Assembly (NCBI GenBank): GCA_045541255.1
Contig: JAZQIU010000006.1
Coordinates: forward strand, 62,001-126,000
Reading direction: 5' to 3'
Length of the DNA: 64,000 bases
Source of the DNA: UMGS1124 sp045541255
Lineage (GTDB): Bacteria > Bacillota_I > Bacilli_A > RF39 > UBA660
A program made the translations under genes and the position numbers. Below are positions 1 through 8,219 of the stretch, one piece after another (the first letter of the stretch is position 1; every line of letters starts with the position of its first letter). The notes under the pieces were generated by a model. The model was not told the origin of the DNA. It worked only from the letters and a program-made list of their open reading frames with translations, and searched no databases.

Positions 1-1
1 T

Positions 2-1402
2 CCAGATATATTTGATACTGAAATATATGATTATGAAACTTTAAAAGTTAGAGTTAGAGAATTAGCATTCTTAAATAAAGGTTTAAGACTAACATTAAGA
101 GATGATAGAGATGAAGAGGATACTACTGGAGATAATTTCTTATATGAAGGTGGTATTGCTGAATATGTAAGATTTTTAAATCAACATAAAACTCCTATTC
201 ACAATGAAATTATTCATTTAGAGGGAGAAGAAGCTGGTATTATCTTTGAAGTTGCAATGCAATATAATTCTGGATATACAGACAATATTTATTCTTTTGT
301 TAATAATATAAATACACATGATGGTGGAACACATGAAGAGGGTGTTAGAAGAGCATTAACTAGATTAGTTAATAATTATGCAAGAAAATCAAATATGTTA
401 AAAGAAAAAGATGAATCTTTAACTGGTGAGGATGTTAAAGAAGGTTTAACTATGATAGTTTCTTGTAAACATCCAAATCCACAATTTGAAGGACAAACAA
501 AAGGTAGATTAGGTAATAGTGAAGTAAGAAAACTAGCTGATAGTGTTTTTTCTAAAGGTTTTGATAGATTCTTGATGGAAAATCCAAACGAAGCTAAAAT
601 CATAGTAGAAAAGGCTATGTTAGCAAGTCGTGCAAGAAGTGCCGCTAAAAAAGCTCGTGAAATTACAAGAAAAAGTGATTTATCAGTAAATAGTAATTTC
701 TTTGGTAAATTAAGTGATTGTAAGAGTAAAGATGCAAAAGTTAGTGAAATATTTATAGTCGAAGGAGATAGTGCCGGTGGAAGTGCTAAAAAGGGTCGTG
801 ATTCAATGACTCAAGCTATCCTTCCATTAAGAGGTAAAATTTTAAATGTAGAAAAAACTAGATTAGATAGAGCTTTAGGTAATGAAGAAATTAGAACTAT
901 TATTACAGCTTTTGGTACTGGAATTGGGCAAGAATTTGATTTATCTAAGTTAAGATATAATAAGATAATAATAATGACCGATGCCGATGTTGATGGCTCT
1001 CATATTAGAGTATTACTTTTAACGCTATTTTATAGGTTTTTTAGACCGATTGTTGAGAATGGGCATGTTTATGCAGCTCAACCTCCTTTATTCAGAATAA
1101 TGCATGGAAAAACACGTAAATACGTATTAAATGAAGAAGAGAAAGAAAGATATTTAGCATCATTACCAGAAAATGTTCGTGCTAGGGCGGAAATTGCTCG
1201 TATGAAAGGTCTAGGAGAAATGGATGCTGAAGAATTAAATGAAACAACAATGGATATTGAAAAGAGAATTTTAAGAAAAATTACTGTTGATGATTGTATG
1301 GCAGCAGATGCTGTATTTGCTAAACTTATGGGTGATGAAGTAGAACCTAGAAGAAGATTTATAGAAGAAAATGCAGGCTACGTACAAAATTTAGATATTT
1401 AG
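2..1402 (+). CDS. gyrB: DNA gyrase subunit B, 3' part (runs in from the left edge)
   Basis: ATPase and TOPRIM subunit of DNA gyrase, which introduces negative supercoils together with GyrA. The open frame enters from the left edge, so the ATP-binding N-terminus (roughly 170 residues) lies outside the window; the ATG at 257 is internal. Visible parts are the end of the transducer domain, the TOPRIM signature EGDSAGGSAK, the conserved PLRGKILNVEK stretch, the metal-binding DADVDGSHI motif and the C-terminal ENAGYVQNLDI. The stop is followed 13 bases later by gyrA, with its ribosome binding site in the gap, so the two form an operon as in other Bacillota. GyrB rather than ParE is supported by the gyrA-SRP-tadA-dnaX context. 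Confidence 0.97.
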   Translation, partial: PDIFDTEIYDYETLKVRVRELAFLNKGLRLTLRDDRDEEDTTGDNFLYEGGIAEYVRFLNQHKTPIHNEIIHLEGEEAGIIFEVAMQYNSGYTDNIYSFVNNINTHDGGTHEEGVRRALTRLVNNYARKSNMLKEKDESLTGEDVKEGLTMIVSCKHPNPQFEGQTKGRLGNSEVRKLADSVFSKGFDRFLMENPNEAKIIVEKAMLASRARSAAKKAREITRKSDLSVNSNFFGKLSDCKSKDAKVSEIFIVEGDSAGGSAKKGRDSMTQAILPLRGKILNVEKTRLDRALGNEEIRTIITAFGTGIGQEFDLSKLRYNKIIIMTDADVDGSHIRVLLLTLFYRFFRPIVENGHVYAAQPPLFRIMHGKTRKYVLNEEEKERYLASLPENVRARAEIARMKGLGEMDAEELNETTMDIEKRILRKITVDDCMAADAVFAKLMGDEVEPRRRFIEENAGYVQNLDI

Positions 1403-1415
1403 GAGGTGAATTGGT

Positions 1416-3998
1416 ATGAGAGAAAATGAAGAAAAGTTAGAAATTACTCAAGAAGAAAGCGAAATAATGGAAGAAATTATTGAAGCAGAAGAAACAGAAG
1501 CTAGTGAGGATGAAAGTAAGCCAAGTTTCAGTGGGTATTTTCACGAAAGAGATAGATTAGCAGAAAATAACATTGTTAATGAAGTTGAAACATCATTTTT
1601 AGAGTATTCTATGAGTGTTATTGCATCTCGTGCTTTACCTGATTTAAGAGATGGTTTAAAACCTGTTCATAGAAGAATTTTATGGTCTATGTATGAATCT
1701 GGATATACACCTGATAAACCTCATAGAAAATCAGCTACAACAGTAGGATACGTTATGGGGCATTACCATCCACATGGAGATTCTTCAATTTATGAAGCAA
1801 TGGTAAGAATGGCACAAGATTTTAATCAACGTTATTTATTAGTTGATGGACATGGAAACTTTGGTAACATTGAAGGTGATGGAGCAGCAGCAATGCGTTA
1901 TACAGAATCAAGATTATCTAAACTTTCATTAGAATTGTTAAGAGATATTAATAAAGATACTGTAGATTTTGATCCAAACTTCGATGAAACTCAAAAAGAA
2001 CCTAAAGTTTTACCTTCCAGATATCCAAATATATTAGTTAATGGTACTATGGGTATAGCAGTTGGTATGGCAACAAATATTCCGCCTCATAATTTAGGAG
2101 AAGTTATTGATGGATGTGTTGCTTATATAGATGATCCTACAATTGATACATTAGGTTTAATGAATTATATAAAAGGACCAGATTTTCCAACTGGAGGTAT
2201 TATTTTAGGTAATTCAGGTATAAAACAAGCATATGAAACTGGTAAAGGTTCTATAACAATAAGAAGTAGAGCAACTATAGAGGAAGTTAAAGGGCATCAA
2301 TGTATTATAATTAATGAAGTTCCTTATGGTGTTAATACTATGGAATTAAAAAATAAAGTTGCTGAGTTAGTACATAATAAAATTATAGAAGGTATTAGTG
2401 ATTATCATACAGATTTAAAAGATGGTGTAAAGATAACTATTACTTTAAAGAAAGATGCTAATGCTCAAGTTGTATTAAATAATTTGTATAAACATACTAA
2501 TTTTCAAACTTCTTTTGGTATAACACTATTAATGTTAGATGGTTTAACGCCTAAAACATTAGGTTTAAAGGATATTATTTCAAAATATATTGATCATCAA
2601 AAAGAAGTAATTATTAGAAGAACAAGATTTGATTTAAAGAAAAGTGAAAACAGAGTTCACATATTAGAAGGTTATAAAATAGCATTAGATAATATTGATG
2701 AAGTTATTAAAATTATTAAGGGAGCCGATACTGATCAAATAGCACGTGAGCAATTAATGAAACGTTTTGGTTTAAGTCAAATTCAAGCTGATAGTATTTT
2801 AGAATTAAAATTACGTAGATTAACAGGTTTAGAAAGAAATAAGATAGAGGAAGAACTAAATAATTTACTTAAATTAATTGAAGAATTAAAAGCTATTTTA
2901 GCTAGTGAACAAATGGTTCTAGATATTATTAAGAAAGAATTATTAGAAGTTAAGAATAAATTTGCAGATGAACGTAGAACTTCAATAGATATGACAGCAA
3001 TTGATTATATTGAAGATGAATCTTTAATTCCTCAAGAAAATATAATAGTTACGTTAACAAACAAAGGATATATCAAACGTTTGTCCGCTAATTCTTATAA
3101 AACTCAACATCGTGGTGGTGTAGGTGTAAAGGGAATGTCAACTAATGAAGAAGATTATGTCGATCATATGATCAATTTATCAACCCACGACTATTTATTA
3201 ATATTTACAAATAAAGGAAAAGTTTACAGAATGAAAGGTTATGAGATACCTGAGTTCAGTAGACAAGCAAAGGGTTTACCTATCATAAACTTATTACAAG
3301 TTGAAAAAGATGAAGTTATCAACAGTCTAATTAAAATGTCACCAGAAGAAGAATCGAAGTATTTAGTATTTGGTACTAAGAAAGGATTTATAAAAAAGAC
3401 ATTAATTAGCGAGTTTGAAAACATTAGAAATAGTGGTAAAATTTGTATTTCTTTAAGAAGCAATGATGAATTAATAGGTGTAAAAAAATCTACTGGTTGT
3501 GACTATATAATGATGGCATCTACAGAAGGACGTATGGCAGTATTTAATGAAGATGAAATAAGAGTAATGGGTCGTACAGCTTCAGGAGTTAGAGGAATTA
3601 ATTTAAATGACGCTGATTGTGTAGGATTAGAAGTAGTTACATTAAACGATAATATATTAATAGTAACTAGAAATGGTTATGGAAAGAAAACTCTTGTAAA
3701 TGAATTTAGAACTACAAAACGTGGTAGTAAGGGTGTTAAAGCCTTAAACATTACAGAAAAAAATGGTCCTTTAGTAGCATTTAAAATTATTGAAAAAGAA
3801 CAAGATTTAATGATTATAACTAACTCTGGTATAATTATCAGGCTATCATTAGATCAAATTAGCCAACTAGGACGAGTTACACAAGGTGTTAGATTAATAA
3901 ATTTAAAAGATAAACAAGTTGTTTCTACTATAAGTATTGTAGATAAAGAAGATGAAGAATCAGAAGAGTCAAAAGAAGAAGAGATTAATAATTATTAA
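1416..3998 (+). CDS. gyrA: DNA gyrase subunit A
   Basis: Breakage-reunion subunit of gyrase, 860 residues. AGGAGGTG lies just upstream of the ATG. The catalytic tyrosine is in AAMRYTE; the quinolone-resistance region reads HPHGDSSIYEA, a normal susceptible-type sequence. The C-terminal beta-pinwheel is present, but the GyrA box reads QHRGGVG instead of the usual Q(R/K)RGG(R/K)G. Two oddities are a roughly 45-residue acidic N-terminal extension before the conserved core and an acidic C-terminal tail rich in Asp, Glu and Ser. The last codons overlap the transcription terminator. Assignment to gyrA rather than parC rests on the gyrB neighbour and the origin-proximal gene order. Confidence 0.96.
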   Translation: MRENEEKLEITQEESEIMEEIIEAEETEASEDESKPSFSGYFHERDRLAENNIVNEVETSFLEYSMSVIASRALPDLRDGLKPVHRRILWSMYESGYTPDKPHRKSATTVGYVMGHYHPHGDSSIYEAMVRMAQDFNQRYLLVDGHGNFGNIEGDGAAAMRYTESRLSKLSLELLRDINKDTVDFDPNFDETQKEPKVLPSRYPNILVNGTMGIAVGMATNIPPHNLGEVIDGCVAYIDDPTIDTLGLMNYIKGPDFPTGGIILGNSGIKQAYETGKGSITIRSRATIEEVKGHQCIIINEVPYGVNTMELKNKVAELVHNKIIEGISDYHTDLKDGVKITITLKKDANAQVVLNNLYKHTNFQTSFGITLLMLDGLTPKTLGLKDIISKYIDHQKEVIIRRTRFDLKKSENRVHILEGYKIALDNIDEVIKIIKGADTDQIAREQLMKRFGLSQIQADSILELKLRRLTGLERNKIEEELNNLLKLIEELKAILASEQMVLDIIKKELLEVKNKFADERRTSIDMTAIDYIEDESLIPQENIIVTLTNKGYIKRLSANSYKTQHRGGVGVKGMSTNEEDYVDHMINLSTHDYLLIFTNKGKVYRMKGYEIPEFSRQAKGLPIINLLQVEKDEVINSLIKMSPEEESKYLVFGTKKGFIKKTLISEFENIRNSGKICISLRSNDELIGVKKSTGCDYIMMASTEGRMAVFNEDEIRVMGRTASGVRGINLNDADCVGLEVVTLNDNILIVTRNGYGKKTLVNEFRTTKRGSKGVKALNITEKNGPLVAFKIIEKEQDLMIITNSGIIIRLSLDQISQLGRVTQGVRLINLKDKQVVSTISIVDKEDEESEESKEEEINNY

Positions 3999-4008
3999 TC
4001 TCTTTTTT
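3981..4008 (+). terminator. Intrinsic terminator of gyrBA
   Basis: A perfect 22-base palindrome (3981-4002, arms GAGATTAATAA/TTATTAATCTC) is followed by six T. It overlaps the last codons of gyrA and directly abuts the first parS site. Confidence 0.85.
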
Positions 4009-4009
4009 A

Positions 4010-4025
4010 TGTTTCACGTGAAACA
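4010..4025. promoter_or_regulatory. parS site 1 (ParB/Spo0J binding site)
   Basis: TGTTTCACGTGAAACA is a perfect 16-base match to the bacterial parS consensus. ParB loads here and spreads, organising the origin region for segregation with ParA and SMC. It is intergenic, two bases after the gyrA terminator T-run. Confidence 0.93.
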
Positions 4026-4030
4026 TTGAA

Positions 4031-4039
4031 TGTGGAAAA
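4031..4039 (-). promoter_or_regulatory. DnaA-box-like nonamer next to parS site 1
   Basis: TGTGGAAAA reads TTTTCCACA on the minus strand, one mismatch from the canonical DnaA box TTATCCACA. It lies five bases after parS site 1. The same nonamer also occurs inside coding sequence elsewhere in the window, so the evidence is its paired arrangement, not the motif alone. Confidence 0.4.
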
Positions 4040-4122
4040 GTTTAGTATAATATAAAAAACATTTGTTAAAAAAACTATTTTATAAGAATTATTGTTAATA
4101 AAATAACAATATTATAATTTAA

Positions 4123-4138
4123 TGTTTCACGTGAAACA
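4123..4138. promoter_or_regulatory. parS site 2 (ParB/Spo0J binding site)
   Basis: A second perfect TGTTTCACGTGAAACA, 113 bases after the first. The sequence between the two sites is extremely AT rich. Tandem parS sites beside gyrA imply that the replication origin is nearby. Confidence 0.93.
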
Positions 4139-4145
4139 TTAAATA

Positions 4146-4154
4146 TGTGGAAAA
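4146..4154 (-). promoter_or_regulatory. DnaA-box-like nonamer next to parS site 2
   Basis: TGTGGAAAA again, seven bases after parS site 2 and in the same orientation as the first copy, so the parS-plus-nonamer unit is duplicated. It lies immediately upstream of the SRP RNA promoter. Confidence 0.4.
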
Positions 4155-4155
4155 C

Positions 4156-4184
4156 TTGAAAACATTATATTGAAATGATAGAAT
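4156..4184 (+). promoter_or_regulatory. SigA-type promoter of the SRP RNA
   Basis: TTGAAA (4156-4161), 17-base spacer, TAGAAT (4179-4184). Transcription would start about seven bases later, exactly where the paired 5' end of the SRP RNA begins. Confidence 0.75.
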
Positions 4185-4190
4185 TATATT

Positions 4191-4269
4191 GTGCAATTAA
4201 TTCTGTTATAAACTGGTCAGGACGGGAACGTAGCAGCCATATTAATAAGCATTAATGTGCACTTTTTTT
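4191..4269 (+). ncRNA. ffs: Signal recognition particle RNA, small bacterial type
   Basis: The conserved domain IV core GGTCAGGACGGGAACGTAGC is present; it binds Ffh and carries the apical tetraloop (GGAA here) for co-translational targeting to the membrane. The 5' strand GTGCA+ATTAAT (4191-4201) pairs with ATTAAT+TGCAC (4251-4262) with one bulged G, closing a single long hairpin of about 72 bases that ends in seven T. This is the short 4.5S-like form without an Alu domain, unlike the long scRNA of B. subtilis. The position between gyrA and tadA/dnaX matches B. subtilis scr. Confidence 0.9.
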
Positions 4270-4282
4270 ATGGAGAAAAGTT

Positions 4283-4702
4283 ATGAAAGAAGAATATTAT
4301 GATGATATTTTATATAAGTTAGCTACGAAAGCTTATAATAAGAATGAAATGCCTGTAAGTGCTATATTAGTTAGAAATAATAAAATAATTGCAAAAGCAT
4401 ATAATAGAAAAAATATTAATAATAATCCTTTATATCATGCAGAGATTTTATGCTTACAAAGAGCTTACAAAAAATTAAAAAGATGGAATCTAAATGATTG
4501 TACTTTATATGTTAGTTTAGAACCTTGTAATATGTGCAAGATGTTGATAGAAGAATCTAGAATAGATCAAGTATATTATCTTTTAAATAAAGGAAAAAAC
4601 AGTAATAAATATACCAAAACAAAATACGAACAAATGTATGTTGTTGGTGATGAAAAGTTTAAAAATTTAATTAATAAATTCTTTGAAAATTTAAGAAAAT
4701 AG
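4283..4702 (+). CDS. tadA: tRNA adenosine(34) deaminase
   Basis: Converts A34 to inosine in the wobble position of tRNA-Arg(ACG). The product is a 139-residue cytidine-deaminase-fold protein. Zinc and catalytic residues are visible: HAE at 52-54 (His ligand and proton-shuttle Glu) and PCNMC at 81-85 (two Cys ligands). The length is slightly short of the usual 150-165 residues, mainly at the C-terminus. It sits between the SRP RNA and dnaX as in B. subtilis, which supports TadA over a free-nucleoside deaminase. The start ATG follows GGAGAAAAG. Confidence 0.9.
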   Translation: MKEEYYDDILYKLATKAYNKNEMPVSAILVRNNKIIAKAYNRKNINNNPLYHAEILCLQRAYKKLKRWNLNDCTLYVSLEPCNMCKMLIEESRIDQVYYLLNKGKNSNKYTKTKYEQMYVVGDEKFKNLINKFFENLRK

Positions 4703-4750
4703 GTTATTTATACGGGGTTCTATGTTATAATTATTGTGTAGGAGGTTTTT

Positions 4751-6367
4751 ATGGATTATAAAGTATTTTATAGAAAATATAGGCCTAAAAACTTTAATGA
4801 ATTAGTTGGTCAAGATAGTATTAAAGATATATTGGTTAACTCAATTAAATTAAATAAAATAGCTCATGCTTACATATTTACAGGGCCTAGAGGTACTGGA
4901 AAAACGAGTACAGCAAAAATTTTTGCTAAGACTTTAAATTGTATAGATAATAATAATGGTCTTTCATGCGATTTATGTGATATGTGTAAATCTTATAATG
5001 AGTCAGCCGATATTATAGAAATTGATGCTGCAAGTAATAATGGTGTAGAAGAAATTCGTTCTTTACGTGATAGTGTTAAAATAGCACCGTACAATTCTAA
5101 GTATAAGGTATATATAATAGATGAAGTTCATATGTTGTCTAATAGTGCTTGGAATGCATTCTTGAAGACTTTAGAAGAACCTCCAAGACATGTAATATTT
5201 ATTTTAGCAACAACTGAAATAAATAAAATTCCTGATACAGTAATGTCTAGATGTCAACGTTTTGACTTTAGTAAAATTTCTCAAAATTTGATGTTAGAAC
5301 ACTTGTCAAATATATGTAAAAAAGAAAATATTAAAATTACTGATGAAGCTTTGAATGAAATTTCTAAATTGTCAAATGGTTGTCTAAGAGATGCATTAAG
5401 CTATTTGGATAAGATATCTAAATATAATGTTGAAATTACAGTAGATTTAATAGAAGAAAATTTTGGTATTTTAAATAATGTAAAATTAGAAAATTTATTT
5501 AATGCTATAGATAAAGGAAATATAAAAGAAATTAATAAGTTGTTAGATGAAATAAGTGTCAGTGGTATAACACCTTTAAATTTTATCAATGAATTTGTAG
5601 AGTTTTTATTAAACAAAATAATTAATGGTGAAACTAATAAAGTAAACGATATTAAAGATTTAATATACAAATTAAATAATTTAATAATTAATTTTAATTC
5701 TGTTGTAAATCCTTTTACACTTATAAAAGTAGAACTTATTTCTTTAAATTATTTCCCGGGAAATAATTTTGTGAATATTTCCCATGAAAATGAAAAAGTT
5801 GTAAATGATAATGTAAATGTGGAAAAAAATAAAGTTTTAAACAATGATATTTTGGTTGAAGAAATTAATAAAGGTGTACGAGAAGAAATTAAACAAGAAG
5901 AAACAGAAAAATCTAGTATTAACTTTGATAAAATAAAACAAATAAGAATAAATAATAGTTTTTCAGGTGCATCTAAAGATGTTAAGGTGGATTTCATAAA
6001 TAAATGGAAAGAATTTTTAAATAAATTAAATATAGATAATGATTATAATATATTGGGATATGTTGAAAATGCTAATATTGTTGTATCTTCAAAAACAAAT
6101 ACGATGTTTGCTTTTGAAAAAGAGAGTGAATCATTATTATTTAACGCAAATATAAGTGTTATAGAAGATAAGTTTAATAAATTAAATAATTTAACTTATA
6201 AATTTATTTCCCTTTCTAATGAAGAATGGAATGTGGAAAAAAGTAATTTTATCAACAATAAAGATAAAAAATATGAATATATTGAAGAAATTGTTGAAGA
6301 AGAAAGTTTTGAAGCTAAGGATTTAGCAGAAAATATATTTGGAAATGATATAATTGAAATTAGATAG
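4751..6367 (+). CDS. dnaX: DNA polymerase III subunit tau (gamma/tau)
   Basis: Clamp-loader ATPase of the replicative polymerase, 538 residues. Order of parts: Walker A GPRGTGKTS at 45-53, zinc-binding cysteines at about 64, 73, 76 and 79, Walker B with the IDEVHML segment, the sensor-1 region and the collar domain, then a low-complexity Asn/Glu/Lys linker and a tau-specific C-terminal domain. AGGAGG lies just before the ATG, and a TATAAT hexamer lies at 4726-4731. It is followed at 12 bases by ybaB and then recR, the conserved dnaX-ybaB-recR operon. The delta-prime gene holB lies 1.1 kb downstream. Confidence 0.96.
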   Translation: MDYKVFYRKYRPKNFNELVGQDSIKDILVNSIKLNKIAHAYIFTGPRGTGKTSTAKIFAKTLNCIDNNNGLSCDLCDMCKSYNESADIIEIDAASNNGVEEIRSLRDSVKIAPYNSKYKVYIIDEVHMLSNSAWNAFLKTLEEPPRHVIFILATTEINKIPDTVMSRCQRFDFSKISQNLMLEHLSNICKKENIKITDEALNEISKLSNGCLRDALSYLDKISKYNVEITVDLIEENFGILNNVKLENLFNAIDKGNIKEINKLLDEISVSGITPLNFINEFVEFLLNKIINGETNKVNDIKDLIYKLNNLIINFNSVVNPFTLIKVELISLNYFPGNNFVNISHENEKVVNDNVNVEKNKVLNNDILVEEINKGVREEIKQEETEKSSINFDKIKQIRINNSFSGASKDVKVDFINKWKEFLNKLNIDNDYNILGYVENANIVVSSKTNTMFAFEKESESLLFNANISVIEDKFNKLNNLTYKFISLSNEEWNVEKSNFINNKDKKYEYIEEIVEEESFEAKDLAENIFGNDIIEIR

Positions 6368-6379
6368 GAGAAAATTATT

Positions 6380-6679
6380 ATGAATATGAATAATTTGATG
6401 GCGCAAGCTCAAAAAATGCAAAAAGATATCCAAAAGAAACAAGAAGAAATTAATTCTATGACTTTTATTGGAGAAAGTGAATGGGTTGAAGTAACTTTAA
6501 CAGGTAATAAAACAATAGTAAAAATTAATATTAAAGATAAAAAAACTATGGATGAAGAAGACTTAGAATGTTTAGAAGATATGATTAAAATAGCTATAAA
6601 TGATGCATACAAAAAAATAGACAATGAAATAGAGAAAAAGTTAGGTATGTATGGTAAATTAGCAGGTGGATTATTCTAA
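6380..6679 (+). CDS. ybaB: Nucleoid-associated protein, YbaB/EbfC family
   Basis: Small DNA-binding protein of 99 residues, the usual family length. It begins with the typical Met/Gln-rich amphipathic helix (MNNLMAQAQKMQKDIQKKQE) and ends with the Gly-rich tail GKLAGGLF. It lies between dnaX and recR and its last base is the first base of the recR start codon (ATG overlap at 6679), indicating translational coupling. Confidence 0.93.
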   Translation: MNMNNLMAQAQKMQKDIQKKQEEINSMTFIGESEWVEVTLTGNKTIVKINIKDKKTMDEEDLECLEDMIKIAINDAYKKIDNEIEKKLGMYGKLAGGLF

Positions 6680-7275
6680 TGTATCCAGATATTTTGGTAA
6701 AAACTATTGAATATTTTAAAAAATTTAATGGTATAGGTGAAAAAACTGCAGAAAGATTATCATTATCTGTATTGGAAATGTCAAGTGAAGATGTTGATAA
6801 TTTTTCTAAAAGTATTATTGAATTAAAAGAAAAAATAGTTAGATGTAAAGTTTGCGGACATATAACTGATGATGAAGTATGTTCTATTTGTGCAAATAAA
6901 TTTAGAAATGATAATTTAATTTGCGTAGTTGAAGATTATAAAAGTGTATTTATGTTTGAAAAAACTGGTAATTATGATGGAAAGTTTCATGTTTTAAATG
7001 GTGTTATATCTCCGATAGATGGTATAACTCCTGATGAGTTAAATATAAGTACTTTATTAGATAGAATTTCAAAATTGGATGGGGAAAAAGAAGTTATAAT
7101 TGCTTTAAAACCATCTATAGAAGGAGAAGCAACCACATTATATTTAAAAAAAGTTTTAGAGAAATATAATGTAAAGATTACACGTCTTTCTTATGGAATT
7201 CCAATGGGTGTTGAAATAGATTATTTAGATTCTATTACATTAGATAGAGCATTAAAAGATAGAAAAGATATTTAA
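6679..7275 (+). CDS. recR: Recombination mediator RecR
   Basis: Works with RecF/RecO to load RecA at single-stranded gaps. The product has 198 residues, the standard length. It shows an N-terminal helix-hairpin-helix (KFNGIGEKTAERL), a four-cysteine zinc motif (CKVC...CSIC), a TOPRIM domain with CVVEDYKSV, and the C-terminal RLSYGIPMGVEIDYLD motif typical of RecR. It overlaps the end of ybaB and is followed by bofA, as in B. subtilis where only yaaL intervenes. Confidence 0.96.
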   Translation: MYPDILVKTIEYFKKFNGIGEKTAERLSLSVLEMSSEDVDNFSKSIIELKEKIVRCKVCGHITDDEVCSICANKFRNDNLICVVEDYKSVFMFEKTGNYDGKFHVLNGVISPIDGITPDELNISTLLDRISKLDGEKEVIIALKPSIEGEATTLYLKKVLEKYNVKITRLSYGIPMGVEIDYLDSITLDRALKDRKDI

Positions 7276-7308
7276 TAATTAATTGCATATTATTTTATAG
7301 GTGATACT

Positions 7309-7485
7309 ATGAAATTATTTAAAATTGTTAGAAGATTATTCTTTTCTTTAGTTTATTTATTTGCTATAAATTTGTTTTTATCTAAACTAGGTTATAATAT
7401 ACCTTTAAATGCATTTAGTATAATTATTGTCTATATTTTTAGGTTCCCAGGGTTAATATTACTTTTATTTTTAAGTAGGTGGTAA
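7309..7485 (+). CDS. bofA: BofA-like pro-sigma-K processing regulator
   Basis: A 58-residue ORF with an ATG at 7309 preceded by TAGGTGAT. It is almost entirely hydrophobic, with two membrane segments (about 8-25 and 35-55). The second half, GYNIPLNAFSIIIVYIFRF followed by PG and a Leu-rich segment, matches the BofA family pattern of a Pro-Asn-containing turn and a terminal G-x-PG motif. BofA holds the SpoIVFB protease inactive in the outer forespore membrane, timing sigma-K activation. Position directly after recR is the same as in B. subtilis. The stop codon lies in the ribosome binding site of holB. The BofA call rests on pattern plus synteny. Confidence 0.75.
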   Translation: MKLFKIVRRLFFSLVYLFAINLFLSKLGYNIPLNAFSIIIVYIFRFPGLILLLFLSRW

Positions 7486-7487
7486 AA

Positions 7488-8219
7488 GTGTTTATTTCAA
7501 AAAAATTTGATGAAATAAAAGTTGAATTTGATAATAAGAAAAATTCTCATTCGTATATGTTTTATACAAATGATTTTTTTAGTTGTCAAAAAGATGTAAA
7601 TATTTTAATAAGAGATTTATTTAAAGTAGACAATTTAGAGTTAATAAAAACCGATTTAGTGGTAATTAAAAAAAGCGAAAAGAAAAACATTTTAAAAGAA
7701 GATATGCAAGATTTAAAAAATTTTTTTCAAAATACTAGTTATTTAAACAATTATAGAGTTTATATAATAGAAGAGGCTCATAAATTAAATTCTACAACAT
7801 CTAATATGATTTTAAAGTTTTTAGAAGAACCTATGGACAAAGTTATAGCATTTTTTATAACAACAAATTTAGATGCTGTTTTACCAACTATAAAAAGTAG
7901 ATGTCAAATAGTAAATGCTTTTTATGAAAGTTCAATTAATAATCAAGAAAAAGATATTACTATATTAAAAGATTTTTTATATAATAATGATAAATATTTT
8001 GCTATATTTAAAGCGAAGAAATATTTTGAAAAATACGATCGAAATGAATTAATAGAATTGTTTATGACATATTTAGAGTATTGTTATAGAAATGAGCTGA
8101 ACGCTAAACAAATTGAAGAAATAAAGATAATGAATAGAGCAATAGGAATGTTAAACAATAATGTTAATGTAGATTATGTGTTTGATTATATATTTTTAGA
8201 AGGTGGTGGAAATATATGA
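7488..8219 (+). CDS. holB: DNA polymerase III subunit delta-prime (short form)
   Basis: Clamp-loader subunit of the AAA+ fold without its own ATP site. The segment from YRVYIIEEAHKLNSTTSN to KSRCQIVNAF matches the DnaX/HolB core, including the degenerate Walker B (IIEEA), the LKFLEEP motif and sensor-region SRC. I chose GTG 7488 because AGGTGG lies five bases upstream; an in-frame GTG at 7479 falls inside that ribosome binding site. At 243 residues it is much shorter than the usual 320-330, so the C-terminal collar domain looks reduced. In B. subtilis tmk, yaaQ and yaaR separate bofA from holB; none is present here. The last four bases overlap ricT. Confidence 0.88.
   Translation: MFISKKFDEIKVEFDNKKNSHSYMFYTNDFFSCQKDVNILIRDLFKVDNLELIKTDLVVIKKSEKKNILKEDMQDLKNFFQNTSYLNNYRVYIIEEAHKLNSTTSNMILKFLEEPMDKVIAFFITTNLDAVLPTIKSRCQIVNAFYESSINNQEKDITILKDFLYNNDKYFAIFKAKKYFEKYDRNELIELFMTYLEYCYRNELNAKQIEEIKIMNRAIGMLNNNVNVDYVFDYIFLEGGGNI

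Noticed and set aside
376..603. Minus-strand ORF inside gyrB, and similar antisense ORFs in gyrA, dnaX, mfd, ligA, pcrA and others
   Set aside because: They lie antisense to strongly conserved genes, have Ser/Leu/Ile-rich compositions typical of reversed AT-rich codons, and lack ribosome binding sites.
257..1402. gyrB starting at ATG 257
   Set aside because: The frame is open from base 2 and the upstream translation is conserved GyrB sequence, so the gene simply enters from outside the window.
5818..5828. TGTGGAAAA inside dnaX and at other coding positions as DnaA boxes
   Set aside because: It encodes common Val-Glu-Lys codons and has no clustering; only the two intergenic copies beside parS are reported.
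5820..5835. A-run in dnaX that might cause a programmed frameshift giving the gamma form
   Set aside because: The A-run lies in a Lys/Asn-rich linker of an AT-rich genome, with no clear slippery heptamer plus downstream hairpin.
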